Source: Paenibacillus vini (GTDB lineage Bacteria; Bacillota; Bacilli; Paenibacillales; Paenibacillaceae). Taken from it: a DNA stretch of 64,000 nt. The stretch is from contig NZ_BOSL01000004.1 of assembly GCF_018403325.1 (NCBI RefSeq), positions 186,001 to 250,000 of the forward strand, read 5' to 3'. Shown here piece after piece: positions 35,527-45,445 of this stretch. How positions within the stretch are numbered: position 1 is the first letter of the stretch; every line of letters begins with the position of its first letter. The position numbers and the translations under genes were made by a program. The notes beneath the pieces are model-generated. The model saw only the letters and a list, made by a program, of their open reading frames with translations, ran no database searches and was not told the DNA's origin.

Positions 35527-38079
35527 ATGAGGAATCAACAACAAGAGCTGAAAAACTGGAGCTTTAAAGCTTGTGACGAGACGGAGTGGAATGCGGCGCA
35601 GGTACCGGGGACGGTGCACAGCGACTTGCTGCGGCAAGGTAAAATTCCGGATCCTTTTTATGGAACGAACGAGCATGATTTGCAATGGATCGATAAGAAA
35701 GACTGGGAATACCAAACAACGTTCACGCTCACGGAGGAATGGAAGGACTTCTCCCGCGTTGAGCTTCTATTTGAAGGATTGGACACTTATGCGGATGTGT
35801 TTGTAAACGGGCGGCAGGTTCTGTCCGCGGATAATATGTTTAAAGCCTGGAGTGCGGAAGTTAAAGAATTGCTGGAGCCTGGCGATAATGTCGTGAACGT
35901 CCGGTTGCGCTCGCCGATCAAGGAGGACTTACCGAAGCTCGAGAAGCTCGGCTACAACCTTCCGGCGTCAAACGACCAGTCGGAGCTAGGGGGACTGGGG
36001 GATCGCCGGGTCAGCGTATTCGCCCGTAAGGCGCCGTACCATTATGGATGGGATTGGGGTCCGCGCTTGGTGACGAGCGGAATCTGGCGGCCGGTGCATT
36101 TGATCGGCTGGTCCGGACCACGTCTGACCGACCTGTTCATCCGGCAGGACGAGGTAAGCGGACAAATTGCGAAGCTTACGGCTGTGGTAGAAATTGAAGC
36201 TGACGCCGACTGGCAAGGCAATCTCGTGCTTGCCGCCGACGGGCTGACTTGGGAAAAGGAAGTTTCCTTGAAGAAGGGCCATCAGACGGTAGAACTGGGA
36301 CTTGAAATTGAGAATCCCCGCCTGTGGTGGTGCCGGGGGCTTGGTGAGCCGGCCATGTATGAGTTCAATGCTAGCTTGCGGAGCAGTGGTGCGGAAGGAG
36401 TGGTTGCAGAGCGCTCGGTTAAGACAGGATTGCGGCAAATCCGGTTGATCCGGGAGAAAGATGCCGCAGGAACCACCTTCCGTTTTGAATTGAACGGGGT
36501 TGCCGTGTTTGCCAAAGGAGCCAACCATATTCCGAACGACAGCTTCATTCCCGAAGTAACTGTGGAACGTTATCGGCATGAGATTGCCTCCGCCGCGGAA
36601 TCCAATATGAATATGCTTCGTATTTGGGGCGGCGGGTTTTATGAGGAGAACGTATTTTACGAGCTTTGCGACGAGTACGGTCTTCTGGTGTGGCAGGACT
36701 TCATGTTCGCCTGCAGCATGTATCCCGGAGACGAAGCGTTCTTGCAAAGCGTCCGCGAAGAAGCCGAATATAACGTGAAGCGTCTGCGGAATCATCCGAG
36801 CATCGCTTTGTGGTGCGGCAACAATGAAATCGATTCGGCATGGGCGCACTTTGAAGAAGATGGCGGCTGGGGATGGAAGAAGGACTATACTCATGAACAA
36901 CGTGAGAAAATCTGGGCCGATTACGAAGCGATCTTTCATCATCTTCTGCCTGAGGTCGTGGAGCGCTTGGGCGGCGGGATAGCCTACTGGCCATCCTCGC
37001 CAATGCGGGAGATCACGAATGATAATCGTCAGCACTCGCTTAAGGTTACGGGCGAGGGAGATGTGCACTATTGGGGCGTATGGCACGCGGTCGAACCGTT
37101 CTCCAATTACAATGAACGTGTTGGGCGTTTCATGAGTGAATACGGGTTCCAATCGTTCCCCGAGCTGTCTTCGGTACTTAAGTATGCTACAGAAGAGCAG
37201 CTTGAGCTGGAATCGGAGGTTATGCTTGCGCATCAGAAGAACGGCAGGGGTAACCAGCTCATTAAGGAATATATGGAGCAGTATTTGCCGGAGCCGCGGG
37301 ATTTCAAAGCGTTCCTGTATATGAGCCAGGTGCTTCAGGCGGAAGCTATTAAAACCGCGATCGAGGCGCACCGCAGAAACAAGCCGTTCTGCATGGGGAC
37401 CCTATACTGGCAGATGAACGATTGCTGGCCGGTCGCTTCCTGGGCCAGCATGGACTATTATGGCCGCTGGAGGGCTTTGCAATATGTGGTTCGGCGCAGC
37501 TTCCGTGAGGTCATGCTGTCGGTAGACGGATCGGATAAGGAAACAGTAGCTTTCCATGTCGTATCCGACCGGCGGGAGGAGCTTCAGGCTGAGCTTCGCC
37601 TGTCCCTGTATGACTTTAGCGGGGCTCTGCTGTCCGAACAGTCCCGGGCTGTCAGCATCGAAGCTGACTCGGCGGCGATCGTGTACAGCGCTTCGGCAGC
37701 AGAGCTGCTGAATGGACATGACGGCAAGTCCGTTGTATTGCATGTCGATCTGGAGAGTGGCGGCCAGGTACTGGACAGCCAGCACTTCTATTTTGAATCG
37801 CATCGGGAACTGACTCTCCCTGAGGCCAAGATCACGGTAGAAGAAATCCCTGGCAGCCAGGGTGGAGCCTTTACGCTGAGTACGGATGTCTTGGCGAGAC
37901 AGGTATGGCTGCATGCCGAGGCAGAGGGGATTTTCTCGGACAACTTCTTCGATCTGATCCCTGGGCAGCCGGTCACCGTGGAATTCCGCCGCCGCAGCGG
38001 CGATAACGCAAGCGACGCCTTTGTTTCGGGTACGCCGGGCGCATTGTCGGTGACTTCGATGCGGGATTACGTCATTTAA
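35527..38079 (+). CDS. Beta-mannosidase, glycoside hydrolase family 2
   Basis: 850 residues with no signal peptide, so cytosolic. GH2 sugar-binding domain first (VPGTVHSDLLRQGKIPDPFYG; YHYGWDWGPRL), then an immunoglobulin-like domain, then the TIM barrel with acid/base Glu434 (ALWCGNNE) and nucleophile Glu538 (MSEYGFQSFPE). The W-D-W-G and EYGFQS motifs separate mannosidases from GH2 galactosidases. Hydrolyses terminal beta-mannose residues from imported oligosaccharides. It diverges from the transporter operon and has GGAGGG three bases before the ATG. Confidence 0.95.
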   Translation: MRNQQQELKNWSFKACDETEWNAAQVPGTVHSDLLRQGKIPDPFYGTNEHDLQWIDKKDWEYQTTFTLTEEWKDFSRVELLFEGLDTYADVFVNGRQVLSADNMFKAWSAEVKELLEPGDNVVNVRLRSPIKEDLPKLEKLGYNLPASNDQSELGGLGDRRVSVFARKAPYHYGWDWGPRLVTSGIWRPVHLIGWSGPRLTDLFIRQDEVSGQIAKLTAVVEIEADADWQGNLVLAADGLTWEKEVSLKKGHQTVELGLEIENPRLWWCRGLGEPAMYEFNASLRSSGAEGVVAERSVKTGLRQIRLIREKDAAGTTFRFELNGVAVFAKGANHIPNDSFIPEVTVERYRHEIASAAESNMNMLRIWGGGFYEENVFYELCDEYGLLVWQDFMFACSMYPGDEAFLQSVREEAEYNVKRLRNHPSIALWCGNNEIDSAWAHFEEDGGWGWKKDYTHEQREKIWADYEAIFHHLLPEVVERLGGGIAYWPSSPMREITNDNRQHSLKVTGEGDVHYWGVWHAVEPFSNYNERVGRFMSEYGFQSFPELSSVLKYATEEQLELESEVMLAHQKNGRGNQLIKEYMEQYLPEPRDFKAFLYMSQVLQAEAIKTAIEAHRRNKPFCMGTLYWQMNDCWPVASWASMDYYGRWRALQYVVRRSFREVMLSVDGSDKETVAFHVVSDRREELQAELRLSLYDFSGALLSEQSRAVSIEADSAAIVYSASAAELLNGHDGKSVVLHVDLESGGQVLDSQHFYFESHRELTLPEAKITVEEIPGSQGGAFTLSTDVLARQVWLHAEAEGIFSDNFFDLIPGQPVTVEFRRRSGDNASDAFVSGTPGALSVTSMRDYVI

Positions 38080-38094
38080 ATATGTAAGGAAGCA

Positions 38095-38132
38095 CAGCAG
38101 CAGTTCGCCATTGGCGGGCTGCTGTTTTTTTA
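38095..38132 (+). terminator. Intrinsic terminator
   Basis: CAGCAG...CGCC pairs with GGCG...CTGCTG, followed by TTTTTTTT. Confidence 0.88.
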
Positions 38133-38161
38133 CATTTCTCCAGCGGGATTCAATGACTTAA

Positions 38162-38410
38162 TAACTGCAAAACCTGCAGCTAATTTCCTGAAGTTCACGC
38201 TTTTACATACATTAACTGGAAAAATTGCATCTAATTTGGCCTCGTTCAACGAAAGAGGCGGGAAAAGTGGAATTTACCTGTAGGAAATACAGCTAATTTC
38301 TCAAAATGCCCGGTTTCGTGCAAATTACCTGTAGGAAATACAGCTATATAAGATGAACAACCCCAAAATGCCCATTTTCGGGTAGGTTAGCTGGAGAAAA
38401 TCTAGTAACC
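38162..38410. repeat. Array of five degenerate palindromic repeats, 50-60 base period
   Basis: Units at about 38162, 38211, 38273, 38325 and 38384 share the pattern TTA(A/C)CTG..GAAA.A..CAGCTAATTT; the best two read CCTGTAGGAAATACAGCTA exactly. The spacers between units share AAAATGCCC..TTTCG. Arms CTGTA/TACAG can form a small hairpin. No coding frame spans the 38080-38531 gap, which otherwise holds only the terminator. Confidence 0.7.
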
Positions 38411-38531
38411 TGTCTGGCCTGAAGGAACGGGAGGGCAGTGCAGTCCTTAGATCCGCTTCATTGCATCCCTGGGGGAAACAGAGTATCCTTGTATTGATTT
38501 GAAAATAAGTTCAGGAAGAGCAAGGTGGGAC

Positions 38532-39545
38532 ATGGTTCGGACTATTCGCGACATCGCTAAATCTGCAGGGGTATCCGTTTCGACGGTCTCCAAAGTGATT
38601 AATAATTATCCAAATGTGAGCGACAAAACGAAAGAGCGCGTACTTCGGGTTGTCAGGGAAGAACAATTTGTACCCAACTCAACCGCGCGGGGGCTCGTCA
38701 AGGGGAGTACTCAAACTTTAGGGCTTTTTTTGACGACGGGTTTAACACATCCTTATTTTGTTCAACTGCTTGCCGGTTTGGAAGAATCTTTGAAAGAGTC
38801 GGGTTATGACCTCATCTACCTGGCCCAGATCGACTGGAATCCGGAATATAGTCTGGTGCGCCATTGTCGTAGCCGGAATGTGGACGGAGTGCTGATCTTT
38901 GGTTTTCAACGGAACGACCTCAATTTTGATGAGATGCTGCAGTCTGAAATCCCGACGATGTTTATTGATTTGGATTTGATCGGAAGCAGGGCGGGCTTCA
39001 TTACTTCGGATAATGTGGATAGTATGCGGCAGGCTGTCAGCTATTTAACAGGACTGGGGCACCGGAAAATTGCTTTTGTGGCCGGCTACCAGGATTCCTA
39101 CGTGGGCAAGCTGCGTTTTGAGGGTTACCGCCAGGGGATTCAGGAATCGGATTTGCCTTATAGCTCGGAATATACTTTCTTCGGCGACTTTACGAGAGAC
39201 AGCGGGTACGCCGCGATGAAGCAGTTCTTGGAGTGTTCTGCACCTCCGACAGCCGTAATTTGCTGTTCGGATATGAGCGCGCTGGGGGTCATCGAAGCGG
39301 CGGCGGAGGCGGGCTTAACCGTGCCGCAGGACTTGTCGGTCATCGGATTCGATGATATTGAAATCTCCCGATATACGAATCCGCCGCTAACAACAATACG
39401 TCAAGACTTTCAAACTATCGGCAGGCAGGCCGTCCTGCAGCTTGATCAATTGATCCGTACTCCGCATATTGCCCCGCCGACACTTATTATCCCGACAGAG
39501 CTAATTATCCGCGGATCATGCGGAATATGCCGGGATAGCGAATAG
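38532..39545 (+). CDS. LacI-family transcriptional regulator
   Basis: 337 residues from ATG 38532 (AAGGTGGG upstream). N-terminal LacI HTH with hinge (TIRDIAKSAGVSVSTVSKVIN; ARGLVKGST), then a periplasmic-binding-protein-like effector domain with SVIGFDDIEISRYTNPPLTTI. Probably represses the neighbouring mannosidase or transporter genes in response to a sugar; the operator was not identified. Confidence 0.93.
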   Translation: MVRTIRDIAKSAGVSVSTVSKVINNYPNVSDKTKERVLRVVREEQFVPNSTARGLVKGSTQTLGLFLTTGLTHPYFVQLLAGLEESLKESGYDLIYLAQIDWNPEYSLVRHCRSRNVDGVLIFGFQRNDLNFDEMLQSEIPTMFIDLDLIGSRAGFITSDNVDSMRQAVSYLTGLGHRKIAFVAGYQDSYVGKLRFEGYRQGIQESDLPYSSEYTFFGDFTRDSGYAAMKQFLECSAPPTAVICCSDMSALGVIEAAAEAGLTVPQDLSVIGFDDIEISRYTNPPLTTIRQDFQTIGRQAVLQLDQLIRTPHIAPPTLIIPTELIIRGSCGICRDSE

Positions 39546-39619
39546 TAAAGGCGATTATTCATGCTGCTTCATTGAGCACTGAATTATTATTTTGTAATAG
39601 AGAAGAGTTGAATATAGCA

Positions 39620-41539
39620 ATGAGTAGTTATCTATCTTCGAATCGGAGCAAGTTTGTTCTAACATTCGTTTTGTTACTGTTAAAAATCGGGCTGATGCGC
39701 TCTTTCTTCTACGAGGGGATCCAGTGGAAGGGGCTTCCGGCGGAGGCTTTATCGGTGCTGGCCATTTTATGTCTGGTCGATCTGATCTTCCCTTTAAAGC
39801 GAAAAGGACCCGTCTTTTGGAGTTTTAATTTTATTTATTCATTTATGCTGTTTGCTGCGACTTTGTATCACGCACATTTTGGGACGGTGCCCACTTATGC
39901 GGTATTAAGCGAATTGAATCAGGTGCCGCAAATTCGGGCCAGCGTCAATGCACTGATTCGGCCGGAGCAGTTTCTATTCTTTGCCGATTTTGTAGTGCTG
40001 GCTATTATTGCCGTAGCGGGGCGCATTCGGGAGCATCGCCGAAACCGCACGCTCAGCTTTCGGAGCAGTAGTTGGGGACAGGGCAGCCGCCGCACCGGCT
40101 GGGGCTGGAGAATCGGAGTTGCCTGTGTTCTAATCGTCAGTGTGGTGATATCCGGGCGGTTTATCTCTTCCGGCAAAAAGATTGACAACGAGCTGGTTCG
40201 CGCAGAAAGCATCGGTTTTTTGAATTATCAGGTGGATGCCGCGCTGCGTAATCGTGAAGAGGAAGAGATGATTGCGAAAGGCAATATTCAGGAGACAATC
40301 TCAAACATCCAGAGCTTGCAGTACGGATATCCTTATCGGGAGGGGGCCGCAGGAGCGATTCCACAACATTTCGGAGCCGCTCAAGGCATGAATTTGATCG
40401 TCATTCAAATGGAATCCTTCCAGAACTTCCCCATCCATCTAAAGGTGGGGGACCAGGAAGTAACTCCGGTGCTGAATCAACTGGCTAAGGATGGGGCTTA
40501 TTTCCTGCATACGTTCCAGCAGATCGGACCGGGAAATACCTCGGATGCGGAATTCATGTCCAATACGTCGATCTATCCGACGGCGGCGGTGGCTATGTCC
40601 AAAGGGTATGGAAGCCGGGAGCTTCCTAGTTTGCCGCGTTTACTGCAACAGCATGGTTATGTAGCGAACACGTTTCATATTAACAAGGTGACATTTTGGG
40701 ACCGCAACAAACTGTACCCTGCGTTGAACTTTGATAAATATTATGACAAGCCGTACTTTGAAAACGACCATTTTAATGATTTTGGAGCCTCGGACGAGGA
40801 AATGTACCGTGTAGGGGTAGAAAAATTAACGGAGCTGCAAACCCAGGGCAAACCTTTCTATGCCCAGTTTGTAACGACATCGAGCCATTCTCCGTTCGTG
40901 GTACCGAAAGATAAGGTGAAAATCCAATTGCCCGACAACCTGAAAGGGACGAATCTCGGCAATTACATTACCGCCGTCAATTACACGGATTACGCGATCG
41001 GGAAGTTGATCGAGCAGTTGAAGGAAGCCGGCATGTGGGATAACACGATGCTGGCGATTTACGGCGATCATTTCGGCATTCAGCCGAGCGAGACCGGAGC
41101 CTCCGAAATTACGGAGAAGCTCGGAATCCCTTATGACGACCGGATCAGCCGGTTCAATATTCCGTTCATCGTGCATGTACCCGGACAGCAAATGGGTATT
41201 GTCTCCAACGTAACCGGTGGACAGGTCGATATGCTGCCGACGATGGCTAACCTGCTCGGCGTTTCCCTGAAGGATGACAAGTTTACCGCACTCGGCCAGG
41301 ATTTGCTGAACATCGACCGCAACGTAATCGGCATGCGCTACTATTTGCCGACGGGCTCGTTTTTCAACAACGAAGTCATGTTCGTGCCTGGCCAGGGATT
41401 CGATGACGGTACGGCCGTATCGCTGGACACGCTGGAACCGGTGTCGGATATTTCCGCTTACCGCAGCGACTACGATTACATTACTCAATTGATGAAACTG
41501 TCCGATGAGTACGTAAAGCTTATTCCGAAACGGCATTAA
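39620..41539 (+). CDS. LtaS-type lipoteichoic acid synthase / phosphoglycerol transferase
   Basis: 639 residues from ATG 39620; a TTG at 39572 has no ribosome site. Five N-terminal transmembrane helices are followed by an extracellular sulfatase-fold domain. Catalytic Thr307 lies in PGNTSDAEF; metal-site motifs include MESFQNF and YGDHFGI. Polymerises glycerol-phosphate onto a lipid anchor in the envelope. Genomes of this group often hold several paralogs, so no single-letter assignment is made. Confidence 0.92.
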   Translation: MSSYLSSNRSKFVLTFVLLLLKIGLMRSFFYEGIQWKGLPAEALSVLAILCLVDLIFPLKRKGPVFWSFNFIYSFMLFAATLYHAHFGTVPTYAVLSELNQVPQIRASVNALIRPEQFLFFADFVVLAIIAVAGRIREHRRNRTLSFRSSSWGQGSRRTGWGWRIGVACVLIVSVVISGRFISSGKKIDNELVRAESIGFLNYQVDAALRNREEEEMIAKGNIQETISNIQSLQYGYPYREGAAGAIPQHFGAAQGMNLIVIQMESFQNFPIHLKVGDQEVTPVLNQLAKDGAYFLHTFQQIGPGNTSDAEFMSNTSIYPTAAVAMSKGYGSRELPSLPRLLQQHGYVANTFHINKVTFWDRNKLYPALNFDKYYDKPYFENDHFNDFGASDEEMYRVGVEKLTELQTQGKPFYAQFVTTSSHSPFVVPKDKVKIQLPDNLKGTNLGNYITAVNYTDYAIGKLIEQLKEAGMWDNTMLAIYGDHFGIQPSETGASEITEKLGIPYDDRISRFNIPFIVHVPGQQMGIVSNVTGGQVDMLPTMANLLGVSLKDDKFTALGQDLLNIDRNVIGMRYYLPTGSFFNNEVMFVPGQGFDDGTAVSLDTLEPVSDISAYRSDYDYITQLMKLSDEYVKLIPKRH

Positions 41540-41555
41540 AATATTCACGCATAAC

Positions 41556-41606
41556 AAAAGGGCTGCTCCCTTCATCCACGGATGAATTGGGAACAGCCCT
41601 TTTTTA
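41556..41606. terminator. Bidirectional intrinsic terminator
   Basis: AAAAGGGCTG-TCCC pairs with GGGA-CAGCCCTTTT around an inner TTCATCC/GATGAA stem; it sits between convergent genes. Confidence 0.88.
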
Positions 41607-41619
41607 TGAACGAATGATT

Positions 41620-42036
41620 CTACCCTAAGATGCGATAAGATTGGTAAACGCTCTCTTTTATAATCTCAGGCGTCTCCTCCATTTGCAGCCTATAGGCTGT
41701 TTCGCTCAACTGGCCGGATGCAAAACGTTGCGTCAATTGCTGTTGGAGTTGCTCCGTCTGTAGTTGGATGACCGTGTCGATTTCTTTCTCATTGGATTCC
41801 GCGATGTCCGCCAGCGACTGACCTTCCAGTAATGAGTCATACAATACACGCTCGTTGGTTAAGCCGAGGGATTCGATGAACCGGTCCTTTCCGGTTTCCC
41901 TCGATTTGTCCAGATGAGACAGCATCGCCGGAAAAGCGGCGGCATAGGCTTTGCTTGAAGTGTGTCCCGAAATGCCGGGAATGACGGTAATTACGCAAGC
42001 CATGGTGCCTACAATGACGATTCTTTTTATATTCAT
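41620..42036 (-). CDS. Small exported helical protein
   Basis: 138 residues: signal peptide (to about Ala32-Ala34), then a soluble helical domain. The segment LGLTNERVLYDSLLEGQSLADIAE resembles short helix-hairpin modules (LGLS...L...L..GKSLA.IA) common in secreted proteins of Bacillota. AAAGAGG precedes the ATG. Function unknown. Confidence 0.7.
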   Translation of the reverse strand: MNIKRIVIVGTMACVITVIPGISGHTSSKAYAAAFPAMLSHLDKSRETGKDRFIESLGLTNERVLYDSLLEGQSLADIAESNEKEIDTVIQLQTEQLQQQLTQRFASGQLSETAYRLQMEETPEIIKESVYQSYRILG

Positions 42037-42253
42037 ATAGGAGAAACCTCTTTCATTGTCTGAGTGATGTAACCAGCCTTCTACAGGTATTACGGCTGGG
42101 CAAGCTAGTTAGTTTCAGTTTTTGGGGTTCTAAATTTTCGCCTATGGGTAATTTTTGTTAGGATGCTAAATTGCAGAAACTTTTATCTGTCTCGATGCGT
42201 CATATAGTCATGGAGAAGCACATGCTTTGTTTAAATTGAGGGAGGATGAAACT

Positions 42254-45200
42254 GTGAGGAAAATATGGACTACGCTTTTAGCGGCGATTCTGGTCGTTCC
42301 GATGCTGCTGCAAAATACAGCACAAGCCGCTACGCCTATCAGCGTGTATATTAACGGCAGCAAGCTGGCGACGGATCAGGCGCCGGTGGCCGTTCAAGGA
42401 CGCGTGCTTTTACCGCTCCGCGCGATTTTTGAAGCGCTGGACGCTACGGTGGATTGGAATCAGTGGACACAAACCGTTACAGCAACCAAGAACAATACAA
42501 CGGTTGTTTTAAAGCTTAAATCAAAAACGGCGACAATCAATAACGAGACGGTTTCACTCGATGTTCCGGCCCAGGCGATCAAGGGCAGAACGATGGTACC
42601 GGTACGCTTCGTGAGCGAGGCGCTCGGCGAGGCCGTGAACTGGAACTCCAGCGCGAAGACGGTAACGATCGTTTCCAGCGGTTCTTCGGAACAGCCGGGG
42701 ACTCTGTATCCGGTATCCTATGTTACCCTGCGTGATGTAGGCAATACAGGAGACGGACGCGATCTGGAGGTTAGCTTCTCCCGTTCTTCCAGCGAATCGT
42801 TGGTGGACCATTACCGGGTTATGATCGTGAAAGCGGCGAATGCTTCAAACTTTAATCTGGCTTCCGCTTTGAAGGTATCGTCCGCGAATTATACGACGGT
42901 ACGGCCAAACGGCTCCGATCCGGCGATCACGATGTCCTCGGGTTCGAAGGATGTTGACGGAGCGCTTATTCAGTCCAATCAATCCTATGTGGGCTATGTT
43001 TTGGCCATCGGAAAGAACAATGCGGGCAACGTATTGTCCAATGCTTCTTCTAGAATTACTCTGGATACGGGTGTTTCCGTAGCTGCCGCTACGAATGTTA
43101 GAGCCAATGATATCAGCGACTACACGGACGGCCGCGACTTGTCGGTAAGCTTCACCCGTGCGTCGTCGGAAAGCAATATTTCGAGCTATCGCATATTTGT
43201 CGTAAAGACCAAAGATGCTGGAAGCTTTAACCTGGCTGCAGCCAATGCAAACCAGTATTACACTACCGTGAACAAACCGACAGGAAGCAATACAACTTTG
43301 ACGGGAACGTTTAGCTCGTCTTCGCGGGATACTTCCGGCGATTTGATCAAGAACGGCGTTTCCTACACGACGTTCGTACTCTCCATGAGCAATACGAGCG
43401 CGTCCAACAAACTGTCTTCAGCTTCTTCGGCCATTACGCTAGGCGTGGGAACCGTTACAGCACCGATTATTACTCTGGTTGAGGACCGCGGCGATAGCGG
43501 GGACGGCCGCGATTTACGGGTCAGCTTCACTAAAATCTCCGATGAGTCCAAAATTTCGGGATATCGAATTTTTGTAGTGAAAGCAAGCGATTATTCGAAC
43601 TTTACACTGGCCAAGGCGAATGCCGTTTCCAGTTCGAACTACACCGAGTTCAGCAAGACGGGATACAACCAAAATCCTAACTTGAACTCTTCGTCCAGAG
43701 ACGTTGACGGTGCTCTGATCCGCAACGGAGTCAGCTACCGCGTCTTCGTTATGGCGATCGGCAGCGGCAGCAATGCTGGAAATAACGCGTTGTCCTCTGC
43801 ATCGAATGCCATTACCCTGCTGAACAATTACAGTGTGGGGTCTGTATCGAACTTGTATGTTAGCGACGTGAACGATTATAACGATGGCCGTGACCTGTTG
43901 GTCTCCTTTAACCGGGCGTCCGATGAGTCGAATATTAGCTCTTACCGCATTTTGGTGGTGAAGGCTTCTAAATCCGACAGCTTCACGCTGGCCAAAGCAA
44001 ATGCAGTTGACAGCAGATACTACACTCAGGCGAATACGGGAAGCAACTTCAGCAAAGTCCTGTCCAGCAGTGCGCGAGACGTTGACGGGGATTTGATCCG
44101 CAACGGAATCAGTTACCGCGTGTTCGTTCTGTCGATTGGCAGAGGCAGTTATACGGGAGAAAATACATTATCCCCGGCATCATCCCAGATTACGTTAGGC
44201 AACAACTACGGCGTAGGAGCCGCTTCGACTCCTGTATTGGAAGATATCAGCGATTACGGCGATGGTCGTGACCTTCAAGTTAAGTTTAACCGGGCTTCGG
44301 ACGAAACCAATATCAACCATTATCGGATTATCGTTGCCAAGGCAACAACTACGCTTGATTTGGCCAAGGCAAATGCGAGTCAATATTTTACTCCGGTCTA
44401 TAAGGCCGGAAGCACGCTGACCCAGACTTTAGGCTCAAACGCCCAAGACTATGACGGTCATCCGATTCGGAATGGGGTTAAGTACCGGGTTTACGTTCTC
44501 TCGGTAGCTAATAGCAATTATGGCGGAAATAATGCTCTGTCCTCCGCAGCGGAATTTACGCTGTCGGATAATTCAAAGGTACAGCCGGTTACCGGAGTGA
44601 GCGTATGGTCCGAGACCACAGCCAGCACGGGTACCGCAGGCGACATCAAGGTGAGCTTCAACAAGCCGGCAAATGAAAGCAACATTGCGGAATATCGCAT
44701 TCTGGTAGTGCCCGCAGGGCAAGCAGGCTCCTTCTCGCTCCGGGATGCTAACAACGTAACCTTGTCTCAAAATTATACCTCCGTTATTCCGAGAGGAAGC
44801 AATATTACGAATTATCCGGTACAAAGCCAGAATACTGCCTTTGGTGATCGGATTCAGCCCGGCACAACCTATCAGGTATTTGTTTTGTCGGTAGCCAAGT
44901 CCGGAAGCGGTGCGGTAAATGCTCTGTCCGATGCTTCAGGTCAGGTGATAGTAAATCAAGCTGCCGCAGTTAAAGCGGAGCCGGCAGTAATTACAGCGGC
45001 CACGGTCGTAGACGGTGGGGTTCAGGTTACTTTCTCCGAACCTCAAAATACATCGAATATTGCATCTTATGCAATTGTAGCTGTTCCAACTAATACTTCG
45101 TTGGATGTGAATACCGCTATTGAAAATTATTCGGTTCAGGCAGCCAAGGGGAGTCCAAGCGGGCTAATTACCAAGGATGTATGGGGAAATAACCTTACTA

Positions 45201-45361
45201 CAACGGATGCGGTCTATGACATCTATATCCTGTCGATTCCTACGGATACCAGTAACCGCGCTCTGTTCGCTTTGTCTGGAAAGTTTACAACGGAAAAGTA
45301 TGTACCGTTAAATCCGCAAGCGGGTGATCCGGCCGCACCATCGGAAACACCAGAATCTTAA
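42254..45361 (+). CDS. Exported stalk-domain (copper amine oxidase N-terminal type) protein with seven repeats
   Basis: 1035 residues from GTG 42254 (GGGAGGA seven bases upstream). Signal peptide, then a stalk domain (VYINGSKLATDQAPVAVQGR; LPLRAIFEALDATVDW; MVPVRFVSEALGEAV) up to about residue 140. Seven tandem repeats of 100-125 residues follow, built on DGRDL.VSF.R.S.ES.I..YRI.VVK, a LA.ANA segment, RDVDG.LI.NG.SYR.FVL and SSAS..ITL; the last two are more diverged. No SLH, LPXTG or other anchor is visible. The enzyme domain of amine oxidases is absent; the stalk domain may bind wall or other polymers. Confidence 0.85.
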   Translation: MRKIWTTLLAAILVVPMLLQNTAQAATPISVYINGSKLATDQAPVAVQGRVLLPLRAIFEALDATVDWNQWTQTVTATKNNTTVVLKLKSKTATINNETVSLDVPAQAIKGRTMVPVRFVSEALGEAVNWNSSAKTVTIVSSGSSEQPGTLYPVSYVTLRDVGNTGDGRDLEVSFSRSSSESLVDHYRVMIVKAANASNFNLASALKVSSANYTTVRPNGSDPAITMSSGSKDVDGALIQSNQSYVGYVLAIGKNNAGNVLSNASSRITLDTGVSVAAATNVRANDISDYTDGRDLSVSFTRASSESNISSYRIFVVKTKDAGSFNLAAANANQYYTTVNKPTGSNTTLTGTFSSSSRDTSGDLIKNGVSYTTFVLSMSNTSASNKLSSASSAITLGVGTVTAPIITLVEDRGDSGDGRDLRVSFTKISDESKISGYRIFVVKASDYSNFTLAKANAVSSSNYTEFSKTGYNQNPNLNSSSRDVDGALIRNGVSYRVFVMAIGSGSNAGNNALSSASNAITLLNNYSVGSVSNLYVSDVNDYNDGRDLLVSFNRASDESNISSYRILVVKASKSDSFTLAKANAVDSRYYTQANTGSNFSKVLSSSARDVDGDLIRNGISYRVFVLSIGRGSYTGENTLSPASSQITLGNNYGVGAASTPVLEDISDYGDGRDLQVKFNRASDETNINHYRIIVAKATTTLDLAKANASQYFTPVYKAGSTLTQTLGSNAQDYDGHPIRNGVKYRVYVLSVANSNYGGNNALSSAAEFTLSDNSKVQPVTGVSVWSETTASTGTAGDIKVSFNKPANESNIAEYRILVVPAGQAGSFSLRDANNVTLSQNYTSVIPRGSNITNYPVQSQNTAFGDRIQPGTTYQVFVLSVAKSGSGAVNALSDASGQVIVNQAAAVKAEPAVITAATVVDGGVQVTFSEPQNTSNIASYAIVAVPTNTSLDVNTAIENYSVQAAKGSPSGLITKDVWGNNLTTTDAVYDIYILSIPTDTSNRALFALSGKFTTEKYVPLNPQAGDPAAPSETPES

Positions 45362-45368
45362 TAAAACC

Positions 45369-45406
45369 AAAACTGCCGATCCCTCACCGGATCGGCAGTT
45401 TTTTAA
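45369..45406 (+). terminator. Intrinsic terminator
   Basis: AAAACTGCCGATCC pairs with GGATCGGCAGTTTT, followed by T. Confidence 0.92.
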
Positions 45407-45445
45407 TGGAAAAACCGCGGAACTTATTTTCCGCGGCCACATGGT

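Noticed and set aside
35986-37371. 461-codon frame antisense to beta-mannosidase
   Set aside because: Shadow frame; the plus strand carries both catalytic Glu motifs.
38162-38410. CRISPR array
   Set aside because: Units are degenerate, spacers share sequence, and there are no cas genes.
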